Assembly: GCA_040216765.1 (NCBI GenBank)
Contig: JAVJON010000004.1
Location: 1-64,000, forward strand
DNA: 64,000 bases
Direction: 5' to 3'
Origin: Marinibaculum sp040216765
Lineage (GTDB): Bacteria > Pseudomonadota > Alphaproteobacteria > Ferrovibrionales > Ferrovibrionaceae
In this document: positions 41,698 to 49,883 of the stretch, piece after piece
How positions within the stretch are numbered: the first letter of the stretch is position 1
Layout: every line of letters begins with the position of its first letter
The notes under the pieces: model-generated
What the model was told of the DNA's origin: nothing
Databases searched by the model: none
What the model saw: only the letters and a program-made list of their open reading frames with translations
Position numbers and translations under genes: made by a program

Positions 41698-42532
41698 GGG
41701 CGCCGCCATGGCGTTCGCCCGAACCCAGCATCTCGGTGACTTCCTCCGCGAACAGATGGGCCGGGATGCGGAGGCGGCCCTGGCCGGATTCAACCACCAC
41801 CGCGACGGGGGTGATTTCCAGGATGGTGCCCTCCATGCCGCGGATCCGGATGCGCTGCCCCGGGCTGAAGTCGCGGTCCAGGTAGTGTGCGCCGATGACA
41901 TTGGAGACGAAGGTCCGCGCGCCCAGGCTGAAGGCCAGGGCCAGGCCGCCCAGCAGCGCGGCGACGACCACGGCCAGGATGGTGATGATCACCGTTATGT
42001 CGATGCCGATCTGGTCCAGCCCGACGATCAGCAGGACGATCAGGGTCATGCCCTGCACGATGCGGCCGGCCAGCAGCCGCTGGCTTTCCGCCAGGCCCGG
42101 CAGGGCGGCCGTGGTGGCATCGCGCGCGATGTTCGCCAGGATCGCGCCGGCGAAGATGATCAGCAGGCCCGACAGGATGTTGGGCAGGTAGCCGAGCAGT
42201 TGGTCCAGCCAGCCGGAGAAGACCGCCAGGCCCAGCACCCGGGTCGCCGCGGTCAGGAAGAACAGGATGACCAGCCAGTAGATGATGCTGGCCAGCACCT
42301 GGGTCGTGGTTCCCGGCAGGTGGACATTGCGCAGCCAGCCGCCCAGGCCGAGCGCCTGGGCGCCGCGGTTGAGGGTGCGGGCCGAGCGCAGGGTGAGGGC
42401 GCGCAGCAGGCGGGCGACCAGCCAGCCCACCACCAGCAGCACGATCGCGAACAGGAGCGAGGGCAGCATGGCCAGGAAGGAATCAACCATCTGGTGTATC
42501 CCCGCCGCCAACGGCCGGGTCTGCTCCAGCAT
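41690..42532 (-). CDS. Small-conductance mechanosensitive channel family protein (MscS-like)
   Basis: A 280-residue membrane protein. Four to five hydrophobic helices (LLFAIVLLVVGWLVARLL; IIYWLVILFFLTAATRVLGL; LIIFAGAILANIA; VIITILAVVVAALLGGLALA) precede a short beta domain (DFSPGQRIRIRGMEGTILEITPVAVVVE). The helix GLALAFSLGARTFVSN sits where MscS has its glycine/alanine-rich pore helix. It resembles the CmpX/YfjP-like branch with extra N-terminal helices rather than minimal MscS. It leads an operon with an MgtE-N/CBS protein and MgtE, linking turgor and Mg2+ control by position. Confidence 0.85.
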   Translation of the reverse strand: MLEQTRPLAAGIHQMVDSFLAMLPSLLFAIVLLVVGWLVARLLRALTLRSARTLNRGAQALGLGGWLRNVHLPGTTTQVLASIIYWLVILFFLTAATRVLGLAVFSGWLDQLLGYLPNILSGLLIIFAGAILANIARDATTAALPGLAESQRLLAGRIVQGMTLIVLLIVGLDQIGIDITVIITILAVVVAALLGGLALAFSLGARTFVSNVIGAHYLDRDFSPGQRIRIRGMEGTILEITPVAVVVESGQGRLRIPAHLFAEEVTEMLGSGERHGGAHD

Positions 42533-42763
42533 CGCGCCTACTCCCCCTGGGAATGCAGGTGCTGCCGACGCGAGCCGAGATCGGACCGACTGGCAGCACG
42601 CCCTATAGGGGAAGTAGCGCCAGATGCGGCCGGATCAAACGGCCGCCGGCCGTCCAGGGGCTGGCGCCGCGCGCAGAGCGGCCGCTCCGCGCGGCAGGCA
42701 GGCAGGCGAAATAAGTCTCAACCATGCCTTGCGGCGACCGCGAGACCGCACGATCTATCGAGT

Positions 42764-42783
42764 TGTACATACCAGTAGGTACA
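42764..42783. promoter_or_regulatory. Probable TetR operator
   Basis: TGTACATA-CCAG-TAGGTACA, an imperfect palindrome with 7 of 8 arm bases paired, lies six bases before the ATG of the TetR-family gene. Position and form suggest autoregulation by that protein. Confidence 0.6.
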
Positions 42784-42788
42784 GACCG

Positions 42789-43397
42789 ATGCCCAATCTT
42801 GCCGCCGATCGCGACACCCGGCAGGCCCTGCTCGAGGCGGCCAAGGCGCTGCTCTGGCAGGTCGGCTTCGAGGCGATGAGCCCGCGCCGCCTGCTGGCCG
42901 CCAGCGGTGCCGGCCAGGGCAGCCTCTATCACCATTTCCAGGGCAAGGCCGCCGTCGCCGCCGCGGCCCTGGCCGAGGTCGAGGCGGAGATGATTGCGGC
43001 GGTCGACGGCCTGTTCGCCGCGGCACCCGATCCGCTGACCGCGGTGCACCGGTTCCTGGATATCCCGTTCGACCCGTTGAGGGGCTGCCGGCTGGGCCGG
43101 CTGGCGAACGAGGCGTCGATCGCCGATCCCGACGGTGCCGACCCGGCGCTGCGCGCGCCGCTGGAACGGTTCTTCGGCCATGCCGCGGACCGCATCGCCG
43201 GCGCGCTCGACCGCGCCATCGCCGAGGGGCTGCTGGCTGCCGGAACCGACAGCCGGACCTATGCCACATCCCTGCTCGCAGCCGTGCAGGGCGGCTTCGT
43301 GCTGAGCCGCATCCACCAGGATCCCGGAAAGATGCGCCAGGCGGTGGCCGGCGCCCATGCGCTGCTGGATGCCGCCAGCAGGAAGGAACGGACATGA
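42789..43397 (+). CDS. TetR/AcrR-family transcriptional regulator
   Basis: A 202-residue repressor with the N-terminal helix-turn-helix (residues about 10-55: ALLEAAKALLWQVGFEAMSPRRLLAASGAGQGSLYHHF in pieces, ending in the standard GSLYHHFQGK) and a helical ligand domain with one CRLG cysteine at about residue 100, reminiscent of the YxaF/LmrA group. ATG 42789 lies just after a palindromic operator. Its stop overlaps the start of a PNPOx-like flavoprotein gene by four bases (ATGA), so it probably represses itself and that enzyme. Confidence 0.93.
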   Translation: MPNLAADRDTRQALLEAAKALLWQVGFEAMSPRRLLAASGAGQGSLYHHFQGKAAVAAAALAEVEAEMIAAVDGLFAAAPDPLTAVHRFLDIPFDPLRGCRLGRLANEASIADPDGADPALRAPLERFFGHAADRIAGALDRAIAEGLLAAGTDSRTYATSLLAAVQGGFVLSRIHQDPGKMRQAVAGAHALLDAASRKERT

Positions 43398-44014
43398 CGC
43401 CCCAGGACATCGTCTTCACGCCGGCGATCCGGCAGGTCCAGGAAGCCTATGGCTCCCGCCGGCAGATGGCGCGGCTGGAGGCGCACAATCGCTGGGGGCG
43501 GGAGATCGACGGCGATCTGGCGACCTTCCTGGCGGCGCGGAATTCCTTCTACCTGGCCACGGCCAGCGCCGAGGGCCGGCCCTATATCCAGCATCGCGGC
43601 GGCCTGCCCGGCTTCCTGAAGGTGCTGGACGGCCGCACCCTGGGCTTCGCGGACTATCCCGGGAACCGGCAGTACATCACCGCCGGCAACCTGTCGGAGA
43701 ACGGCCAGGCCTTCATCTTCCTGATGGACTATGCCAATCGCCGGCGGGTGAAGCTCTGGGGCCGGGCCGAAGTGGTGACCGACGATGCCACCCTGATCGC
43801 GCGCCTGCACGACCCGCGGATGCCGGCCCGCCCGGAGCGCGCGATCCGCTTCCACCTGGAGGCCTGGGACCTCAACTGCCCGCAGTTCATCCCGGCGAAA
43901 TACGACGAGCCGGAGGTCGCGGCCGCGCTGCAGAAGCTGCAGGACCGCATCGCGGAGCTGGAGGCCGAGCTGGCCGCGGCGAAGGCCGCGGCAGCGCCCG
44001 GCGGGACAGGCTAG
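43394..44014 (+). CDS. Pyridoxamine 5'-phosphate oxidase-family FMN protein
   Basis: A 206-residue split-barrel flavoprotein: DLATFLAARNSFYLATASAEGRPYIQHRGG (read in pieces), FLKVLDGRTLGFADYPGNRQY and FIFLMDYANRRRVKLWGRAEVV match the PNPOx-like family used for detoxifying or reducing reactions with FMN or F420. The C-terminal 35 residues form a short coiled coil (KLQDRIAELEAELAAAKAA) followed by a Gly/Pro tail. It is coupled to a TetR repressor, so its substrate or a related xenobiotic may be the inducer. True PdxH activity is unlikely. Confidence 0.88.
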   Translation: MTPQDIVFTPAIRQVQEAYGSRRQMARLEAHNRWGREIDGDLATFLAARNSFYLATASAEGRPYIQHRGGLPGFLKVLDGRTLGFADYPGNRQYITAGNLSENGQAFIFLMDYANRRRVKLWGRAEVVTDDATLIARLHDPRMPARPERAIRFHLEAWDLNCPQFIPAKYDEPEVAAALQKLQDRIAELEAELAAAKAAAAPGGTG

Positions 44015-44107
44015 AACCGCCTGCGCAGGGCGAAGGCCAGCCGGGCGGCGGCGAGGAGCAACAGCAGCGCGGCGAGCGGCCGGGGCCGGCGCCCGGGCCG
44101 GGCGTCA

Positions 44108-45283
44108 TCAACGGTAAGCGGTGTAGAGCGCGCCCATCAGCTGGCCGGCCGCCTGGTCGGCCGCGCGGCCGCCGATATTGGTGGCGACGACCACGGCCAG
44201 GTCATGCTCGGGGTCGACCAGGATCTTGGCCAGGTTCATCCCGTTCGAACCGTTATGGGTCAGCAGTTCACGGTCCGCCCAGTCGAATTTCTCCAGGCTC
44301 CAGCCGGAGGCATAGCCGCCTTCGGCCGGCGTGCCCGGCAGGGGGTTCGGCCGCCGCGGCGTGCGCACCTTCTCGGCCAGCAGGTGGCCGAGAGTCTCCG
44401 GCGTCACCAGGTTCGGCCCGCGCCGGCCCTTGCCGGCCACCCAGCCGGCCCATCGTGCGAAGTCCAGGATCGACATATGGACCGTTCCGGCAGGGCCCAG
44501 CAGGGTCGGCATGTCGGCGCCATTGCCCCAGAGCCGCGCCGCGGCGGTGCCGTCCGCCTGCAGCAGATGTCCGGCCATCGCATCGACGCGGCCGGGGGTC
44601 GCGGTCGCGCCGAGCCCGGCGCTGTCCAGGCCGAACGGCTGGAACAGCCGTTCCCGGATCAGCTGTTCCCAGGCCATGCCGCTGGCCTCCTCGATCATCG
44701 CGCCGGCCATCATGTAGCCGAAATTGGAATACTGGAACGGCGAGCCCTCGGGCAGGGCGGGCGCATGATGCTTCCAGGCCTCCAGCGCCATCACGCGCAG
44801 GTCCCGGGGGGTATGGTCGAAGGCATTGTCGTTGAAATAGATCTCCAGCATCTCCGGGGTGTCCTGCGGAATGCCGCTGGCGTGCGAGAGAAGCTGATCC
44901 AGGGTGACTGCCGCGAGGACCGGGTCGATCCCGGGGACCCGTGTGCCCAGCACCTCGCCAAGCGTGGAGTCCCAGCGCAGGCGCCCTTCCTCGACCATCA
45001 TGCCGGCCAGCAGCGCGGTCATCGCCTTGCCGTTCGAACCGACGTGAATACGGTCCGCGACGGTCGCCGCATCGTCATGGCCCAGGGCGCGCAGGCCAAC
45101 CGCCCCGGCGGCGACGATCTCGCCGTCCTTCACGACGGCAGCCACCAGGCCCGGCAGGGCCGCCTCTTCCAGGGCCGGCCGCAGGCGCGCAGACAGGTCG
45201 TCCATCGCGACTGCGCCCGCTCCGGGCAGGAACAGGGCACCTGCCGCGAAACAAAGGGCGCCGGCAACCGTCCCGATTTTCAT
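44108..45283 (-). CDS. Exported serine hydrolase of the beta-lactamase class C family
   Basis: A 391-residue protein with a signal peptide (MKIGTVAGALCFAAGALFL, cleavage near GAVA). The SxxK motif is SNGKAMT, the YxN motif is FQYSNFGYMM, and HNGSNG near residue 340 fills the place of the KTG triad. Such proteins are periplasmic DD-peptidase or esterase relatives; nothing points to antibiotic hydrolysis. It stands alone, convergent with the PNPOx-like gene, 93 bases away, and is not similar beyond motifs to the hydrolase at 4731. Confidence 0.88.
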   Translation of the reverse strand: MKIGTVAGALCFAAGALFLPGAGAVAMDDLSARLRPALEEAALPGLVAAVVKDGEIVAAGAVGLRALGHDDAATVADRIHVGSNGKAMTALLAGMMVEEGRLRWDSTLGEVLGTRVPGIDPVLAAVTLDQLLSHASGIPQDTPEMLEIYFNDNAFDHTPRDLRVMALEAWKHHAPALPEGSPFQYSNFGYMMAGAMIEEASGMAWEQLIRERLFQPFGLDSAGLGATATPGRVDAMAGHLLQADGTAAARLWGNGADMPTLLGPAGTVHMSILDFARWAGWVAGKGRRGPNLVTPETLGHLLAEKVRTPRRPNPLPGTPAEGGYASGWSLEKFDWADRELLTHNGSNGMNLAKILVDPEHDLAVVVATNIGGRAADQAAGQLMGALYTAYR

Positions 45284-45481
45284 GTCTGGCCCCGTCCATG
45301 GTGATGAAGACTGGGACCGCCCTTAGCATGGGGGTGCCACAGGGTCAGCAGGAATCGCGGATTCGCCAGCTGTTCTCCCGCGGGTGGACCGCTGAGTGAC
45401 GGCTCATTGGGAGACTGGCAATTGTGGTCGCACTGCCATGTCACCGAATTCGCTGCATGGCGTGCAGCGCGGACGCGCAAA

Positions 45482-45512
45482 GGGCGCGGCGCCCTCGCGT
45501 GGCGCCGCGCCC
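45482..45512 (-). terminator. Strong GC hairpin after the envelope-protein pair
   Basis: A perfect 12-base inverted repeat, GGGCGCGGCGCC, seven-base loop, GGCGCCGCGCCC, lies 22 bases after the stop at 45534 on the minus strand. It lacks a T-run but is very stable and well placed as the end of the two-gene transcript. The remaining sequence between 45284 and 45533 shows no gene. Confidence 0.6.
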
Positions 45513-45533
45513 CTGCACGAACGGAAAGCTGTG

Positions 45534-46544
45534 CTACAGCTTGACCTTATGCTCCGGCTTGGCTGCCTCCATCACGGAGGGGTCCTGCTGCCAGATGGTC
45601 AGCACGGTCATCCCGTCGCGCGCCACGGCATAGGCCTCCAGGGCCCGGCGCGGTGCGTTGATGAAGGTCAGGCGCCCGCCGCGATCGGCGGCCAGGACGC
45701 TGCCCCAGGACAGGAAGACATAGGGATTGCCGCCATCGGCGGTGGGCTCCCGGCCCCGCAGGCTCTGTTCCGGCGCGCCGAAACGCTCGGTCAGGCTGTC
45801 CACGATGGAGTCGCGCTGGTCCTGGTCGACGGCCTGCGACAGGCCGAGCGCATAGAGCAGCGGCGGCGCACTGTCGGTGAAGGCGGCCTCCAGGCAGCGC
45901 CAGCCCGGCGACGGGGCATCGCCATCGTCGAAGCGGAAATCGCAGCCGCCCTCGGCCGCCACCAGGACGCGCTGGGCCTGCCGGTACTGCGGCTCGCCGC
46001 CAAACTCGACCGCGGCATTCTTGCGGGCCTGGTCCAGCGACATGCCGACGGAGACGCCGCCGACCTGCTGCCGCGAGCCCGGAACGAAGGCGGCATTCGA
46101 CGTCCCCGCACTGCCCAGCGACAACGGGCCGCTGCCGCCGGCCGGCGCCGCGCCGGCAGAGGATTTCGGCCGTTCGCTGGCGCTGACCAGCCAGTCGGTG
46201 CTGTCGCCGGCATTGCCGCGATAGACCACATTGCCCTGGCTGCCGGCCTCGCCGGTGATTTCCAGGCGCGGCGTGCGGGCACATTCGAAGCCGAGGATGG
46301 CGCGAACGCCGTCCACGGTGTGCTGCAGCCGGGTGGTCGCGGACTCGGCGAACAGGCCGCTGTCGTTGCTGCGGATCGTCACCGGCACCGGGTCGCCGCA
46401 TGCGGTTTCCCGGTCGACCACGACCAGCAGGGTCGGCTCCTGCACCAGCAGCCGCTCGGCGGCGCGCGCATTGCTCCAGGGGGCCGCCAGCACGACCGCG
46501 GCGCCCGCCGCGGCCAGTGCCGTCATCATGATCGGGCCGCGCAT
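45534..46544 (-). CDS. Exported protein of unknown function
   Basis: A 336-residue protein with an N-terminal signal (MMTALAAAGAAVVLAAPW, cleavage near ARAAE). The mature part has no motif I recognise. It has a beta-rich first half with one Cys pair (VDRETACGDPV and LGFECARTP), a Ser/Gly/Ala linker (ASERPKSSAGAAPAGGSG), and a second half with another pair (EGGCDFRF and GWRCLEAAF), hinting at disulfides in the periplasm. Its ATG overlaps the stop of the SH3 protein gene in TGATG, so the two are made together and possibly act together in the envelope. Confidence 0.75.
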   Translation of the reverse strand: MRGPIMMTALAAAGAAVVLAAPWSNARAAERLLVQEPTLLVVVDRETACGDPVPVTIRSNDSGLFAESATTRLQHTVDGVRAILGFECARTPRLEITGEAGSQGNVVYRGNAGDSTDWLVSASERPKSSAGAAPAGGSGPLSLGSAGTSNAAFVPGSRQQVGGVSVGMSLDQARKNAAVEFGGEPQYRQAQRVLVAAEGGCDFRFDDGDAPSPGWRCLEAAFTDSAPPLLYALGLSQAVDQDQRDSIVDSLTERFGAPEQSLRGREPTADGGNPYVFLSWGSVLAADRGGRLTFINAPRRALEAYAVARDGMTVLTIWQQDPSVMEAAKPEHKVKL

Positions 46545-47395
46545 CAGATCAGCTCCCAATTGCCGTCGGCGGTGCGGCAGGCCCGCGCCCGCCGGGTCTC
46601 CTGCGTGCCGTCGGGCAGGGTCACCTGCTGCTCGATCACCGAGCATTCCCGCACATTGTCGAGGGTCGCCGTCGACATCGGCCGCGCCATGTCGCCGCCG
46701 GTGCCGGGGATGCGCTGCAGCAGCGGGCCATAGACGAAGCCGCTGCCGATGCCGTTGCGGGAGATCATGTACCAGTCCTGGTCGGCCACCTTGCCGACCA
46801 CATGGATCCGCTCGCCCTCGTTCAGCTGGCCCATCACCGCATAGTCGGTGCTGGGGCCGCCGCGCACGTTCGACGTGGTGGTGGCGCGATAGTCGGCGCC
46901 GATCAGCTGCATCGGCGGCACCCGCCAGACCACGTCGTTCTTCGGTTTGACGCTTTGCTTGGTGGTGACCACGGGTGCCGGGCGATAGGCCGTTTCCGTG
47001 ACCCGCGCGGTGGACTGCACACCCGAATCGGGGTTCCGCCAGGTGACCGGCTGCTCCGTCTCCAAAGCCTGCTGGCGGGTCTGGGTGATCGCCTGCTGGT
47101 CGTTGCCGCCGATCCGCTTGCCGATCTCGCCGCCCAGGAACAGCCCGCCCAGCGCACCGGCGCCGACGGCGACCGCCTTCCCGGTGCCCTTGCCGAACTG
47201 CGAGCCGAGCACGGCGCCGCCAACGCCGCCGACGATCCGGCCGATATCCTCGTTGTCGATGCTGTCGAGCAGGCCTTCGGCCTGGGCCGGCTGCAAGGCC
47301 AGGGCGCTCAACGCGAGCCCGACCAGCAGCGGCCGCACCCCGGCGCGCAGGGCGCCCGACCTGACGCGGCCGGACGCGCAATGGGACCTGTTCAT
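46544..47395 (-). CDS. Envelope protein with glycine-zipper and bacterial SH3 domain
   Basis: A 283-residue exported protein. The signal peptide ends LALQPAQA. Residues about 50-95 are a glycine-zipper membrane segment (GRIVGGVGGAVLGSQFGKGTGKAVAVGAGALGGLFLGGEIG, read in pieces) of the 17-kDa surface antigen type. Residues about 170-235 are an SH3b domain (TTTSNVRGGPSTDYAVMGQL, GERIHVVGKV, WYMISRNGIGSGFVYGPLL). The C-terminal piece resembles the surface-antigen tail (ECSVIEQQVTLPDGT). It leads a two-gene unit with the unknown exported protein at 45534. A peptidoglycan-linked structural role is inferred. Confidence 0.85.
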   Translation of the reverse strand: MNRSHCASGRVRSGALRAGVRPLLVGLALSALALQPAQAEGLLDSIDNEDIGRIVGGVGGAVLGSQFGKGTGKAVAVGAGALGGLFLGGEIGKRIGGNDQQAITQTRQQALETEQPVTWRNPDSGVQSTARVTETAYRPAPVVTTKQSVKPKNDVVWRVPPMQLIGADYRATTTSNVRGGPSTDYAVMGQLNEGERIHVVGKVADQDWYMISRNGIGSGFVYGPLLQRIPGTGGDMARPMSTATLDNVRECSVIEQQVTLPDGTQETRRARACRTADGNWELI

Positions 47396-47738
47396 GATCT
47401 TCCCTCCAGCTGGGGTTCCAGTAACAGCGGTAACCGGTTCGAGGGCCGAAGGTTCCAACGGCAGAACCGGCCTCCCGCCGTCCATTGCCTGCGACCACCG
47501 GTCCCGAAGACACGTTGTTGGCCGGCGCGTGACCGGGCCCGACCTGGCCGCGGCTTTCGATATGTACCGGCAGCGCCCTGCGGCACTGGTTCGAGCGCGC
47601 CCCGGCGGCCGCGGAGAGAGCCGGGGGTACAGCCACCCGTCGATCCGGGCGCCCGTTGCTGGCAGCATCCGGTCCGAATACTGTGATAGGCAGGGGATCG
47701 TCGGATGCGCGGCGCCGGCGGTCGCCGCGAGGGGGGCA
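47396..47738. other. Intergenic region before the catabolic locus
   Basis: These 343 bases separate the divergent envelope-protein unit from the plus-strand catabolic genes. I find no convincing gene, terminator or known RNA. It presumably carries promoters in both directions, but I see no clear consensus boxes and no regulator gene next to the catabolic locus. Confidence 0.5.
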
Positions 47739-48368
47739 ATGGCGGGGGTGCACATCATGCCTGAAGCACTGACGACAGTTCCGGCCGGCCATGGCAGGGC
47801 ACTGCACCTGTCCACCGGGCAGTCGGTGAAGCTGATCAACACGCCGGGCAGCCAGGTCGTCGACTGCTGGGCGCTGAACCGGGACGACGGCAGGGAGCAT
47901 CTGTCGAACGAATGCACCCGGACCGCCAACCTGCGGATCAATCCGCGGGCCGGCGATGTCCTGCGGAGCAATCGGCGGCGGCCGATGCTGACATTGGTCG
48001 AGGACAGCTCGCCGGGCATCCACGACACCCTGATTGCCGCCTGCGACCCGCAGCGCTACGCACTTCTCGGCGTGATCGGCCACCATCGCAACTGCCAGGA
48101 GAATTTCGCCGAGGCGTTGCTGGCGCTGGGCGTGACGCCGGAGATCACGGCCCCGGGCCCGTTCAACATCTTCATGAACATCCCTGTCGGCGAAGACCGC
48201 AACAGCCTCGATTTCCAGCCCACCGCCTGCCGGCCCGGCGACCATGTCGTGCTGCGCGCGGAGATGGACTGCATCGTCGTGTTCTCGGCCTGCCCGCAGG
48301 ACATAGCGCCGATCAACGGCCCCGGCGGGGCGAAGCCGAAGGACGTCCATTTCGTCGTCCTGGACTGA
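47739..48368 (+). CDS. DUF1989 (urea-carboxylase-associated type) protein
   Basis: A 209-residue soluble protein of the DUF1989 family, whose members occur beside urea carboxylase and amidohydrolase genes. Typical pieces are SVKLINTPGSQVVDCWALN, HLSNECTRT, GHHRNCQENFAEAL, PGPFNIFMNIPV and DHVVLRAEMDCIVVFSACPQD, with conserved Cys and His that could bind a metal. ATG 47739 has GAGG six bases upstream; ATG 47757 is an in-frame option with GGGGGTG. It is first in the catabolic locus, 35 bases before the first amidohydrolase. Its biochemical role is not established. Confidence 0.85.
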   Translation: MAGVHIMPEALTTVPAGHGRALHLSTGQSVKLINTPGSQVVDCWALNRDDGREHLSNECTRTANLRINPRAGDVLRSNRRRPMLTLVEDSSPGIHDTLIAACDPQRYALLGVIGHHRNCQENFAEALLALGVTPEITAPGPFNIFMNIPVGEDRNSLDFQPTACRPGDHVVLRAEMDCIVVFSACPQDIAPINGPGGAKPKDVHFVVLD

Positions 48369-48403
48369 ACCAGGGTCGCAATGCAGGCGGAGGACCGGAT
48401 GCA

Positions 48404-49855
48404 ATGGCGGACGCCGAACCCGATGTGAAGGTCATCCGGCATGCCGACTGGCTGGTGGCCTGGGACACCGGCAGCCAGCGGCATGCCTATCTGCGCGACG
48501 CGGACCTCGCCTTCCAGGGCGACACCATTCGCTTTGTCGGCCAGGGCTATGACGGTCCCGCCGACGAGGTGATCGACGGCCGCGGCCGGCTGGTGATGCC
48601 GGGCCTGGTCAACATTCATTCGCACCCGTCCAGCGAACCGATGCGGAAGGGGATCACCGACGAGACCCGCAGCCCCGGCTTCTGGCACAGCTCCCTCTAC
48701 GAGCATCTGCCCGTGTTCGATGTCGACCGGCCGGAGGATATGCAGGCCTGCCTGAAGGTGGCGCTGGCGGAACTGCTGTTGAGCGGCGTGACGACCCTGG
48801 TGGATCTCTGGTTCGACTACGATGGCTGGCTGGATACCCTCGCCGACAGCGGGATGCGGGTCTGCGCCGCGCCGATGTTCCGGGACGCCCGCTGGTCGAC
48901 CCGCGACGGGCATTCGCTGACCTATGACTGGGCGCCGGAGCAGGGGCGCGCCGGCTTCGAGACGGCGATGCGGGTGATCGACAGGGCGAACCAGCATCCC
49001 AGCGGACGGCTGTCGGGCATGGTCGCGCCCGCGCAGGTCGATACCTGCACGGCAGACCTGCTCCGCGATGCGGCGGCCTTCGCGCGGGCGCGCGGCCTGC
49101 CGTTCCAGATCCACGCGGCGCAGAGCCCGTCGGAGTTCCACGAGATGGTGCGGCGCCACGGCAAGACGCCGATCCAGTGGCTCGACGCGCTGGGCGTCCT
49201 GAACGAGCGCGCGATCATCGGCCATGCGATCTTCCTGGACCATCATCCCTGGCTGCACTGGAGCACAAGGCTGGACATGGACCTCCTGCGGGACACGGGC
49301 ACCTCGGTCGCGCATTGCCCGACGGTGTTCCAGCGCCGCGGAATCGCCCTGCGCACGCTTGGCGGCTATCTGCGGCACGGCATCAATGTCGGGATCGGCA
49401 CCGATACCTATCCGCACAATTTCCTCGACGAGATGCGCAACGCGGCAACCGCGGCGAGGGTCATCGGCGAGACCGTCGACGACCTGACGACCGCGGACCT
49501 CCTGGGTGCCGCCACGGTCGGCGGCGCCGGCGCGCTGTGCCGCGACGATATCGGCGCCCTGTCCGCCGGGCGGAAAGCGGATTTCGTCCTGGTCGACCTG
49601 ACCCATCCGGCGATGCGGCCGGTCCGCGACCCGCTGCGCAGCCTGCTCTATGTCGCCGCCGAGCGCGCCGTGCGCGACGTCTTCGTCGGCGGCCGGCAGG
49701 TGGTCCGCGACGGCAGGGTCCTGGCCATCGACCTGGATGGCGCACTCGACCGCCTCCAGGAGGTTCAAGTCCGGGCATTGGAGCGGGTGCCGGAGCGCGA
49801 CTGGGCCGGCCGCAGCGCCGCGCAGCTGGCCCCCCTGTCCCTGCCCGAGCTTTGA
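48404..49855 (+). CDS. Amidohydrolase, TRZ/ATZ-type (copy 1)
   Basis: A 483-residue metal-dependent hydrolase of the chlorohydrolase/cytosine deaminase branch. Metal ligands are visible: HSHP after MPGLVNI, QIHAAQ, GHAIFLDHH, and the aspartate in GTDTYPHN. These enzymes deaminate or hydrolyse N-heterocycles such as triazines, S-adenosylhomocysteine or guanine. It is a clear paralog of the gene at 52480 (shared MPGLVN-HxHP, SGRLSG-V-PAQ-DTC, MVRRHGK-P-QW, GTSVAHCP). ATG 48404 follows GCGGAGGACC. Probably cytoplasmic; the true substrate is unknown. Confidence 0.9.
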   Translation: MADAEPDVKVIRHADWLVAWDTGSQRHAYLRDADLAFQGDTIRFVGQGYDGPADEVIDGRGRLVMPGLVNIHSHPSSEPMRKGITDETRSPGFWHSSLYEHLPVFDVDRPEDMQACLKVALAELLLSGVTTLVDLWFDYDGWLDTLADSGMRVCAAPMFRDARWSTRDGHSLTYDWAPEQGRAGFETAMRVIDRANQHPSGRLSGMVAPAQVDTCTADLLRDAAAFARARGLPFQIHAAQSPSEFHEMVRRHGKTPIQWLDALGVLNERAIIGHAIFLDHHPWLHWSTRLDMDLLRDTGTSVAHCPTVFQRRGIALRTLGGYLRHGINVGIGTDTYPHNFLDEMRNAATAARVIGETVDDLTTADLLGAATVGGAGALCRDDIGALSAGRKADFVLVDLTHPAMRPVRDPLRSLLYVAAERAVRDVFVGGRQVVRDGRVLAIDLDGALDRLQEVQVRALERVPERDWAGRSAAQLAPLSLPEL

Positions 49856-49883
49856 CCACCCGATCTTTCACCGGAGGACGGCG

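Noticed and set aside
44015..44107. A short hydrophobic stretch (LAALLLLLAAARLAFALRRRF) in a frame just past the serine hydrolase stop, looking like a C-terminal membrane anchor
   Set aside because: It is in the +1 frame with no start codon, and the hydrolase already ends where the family ends; a frameshift or readthrough anchor cannot be supported from one sequence.
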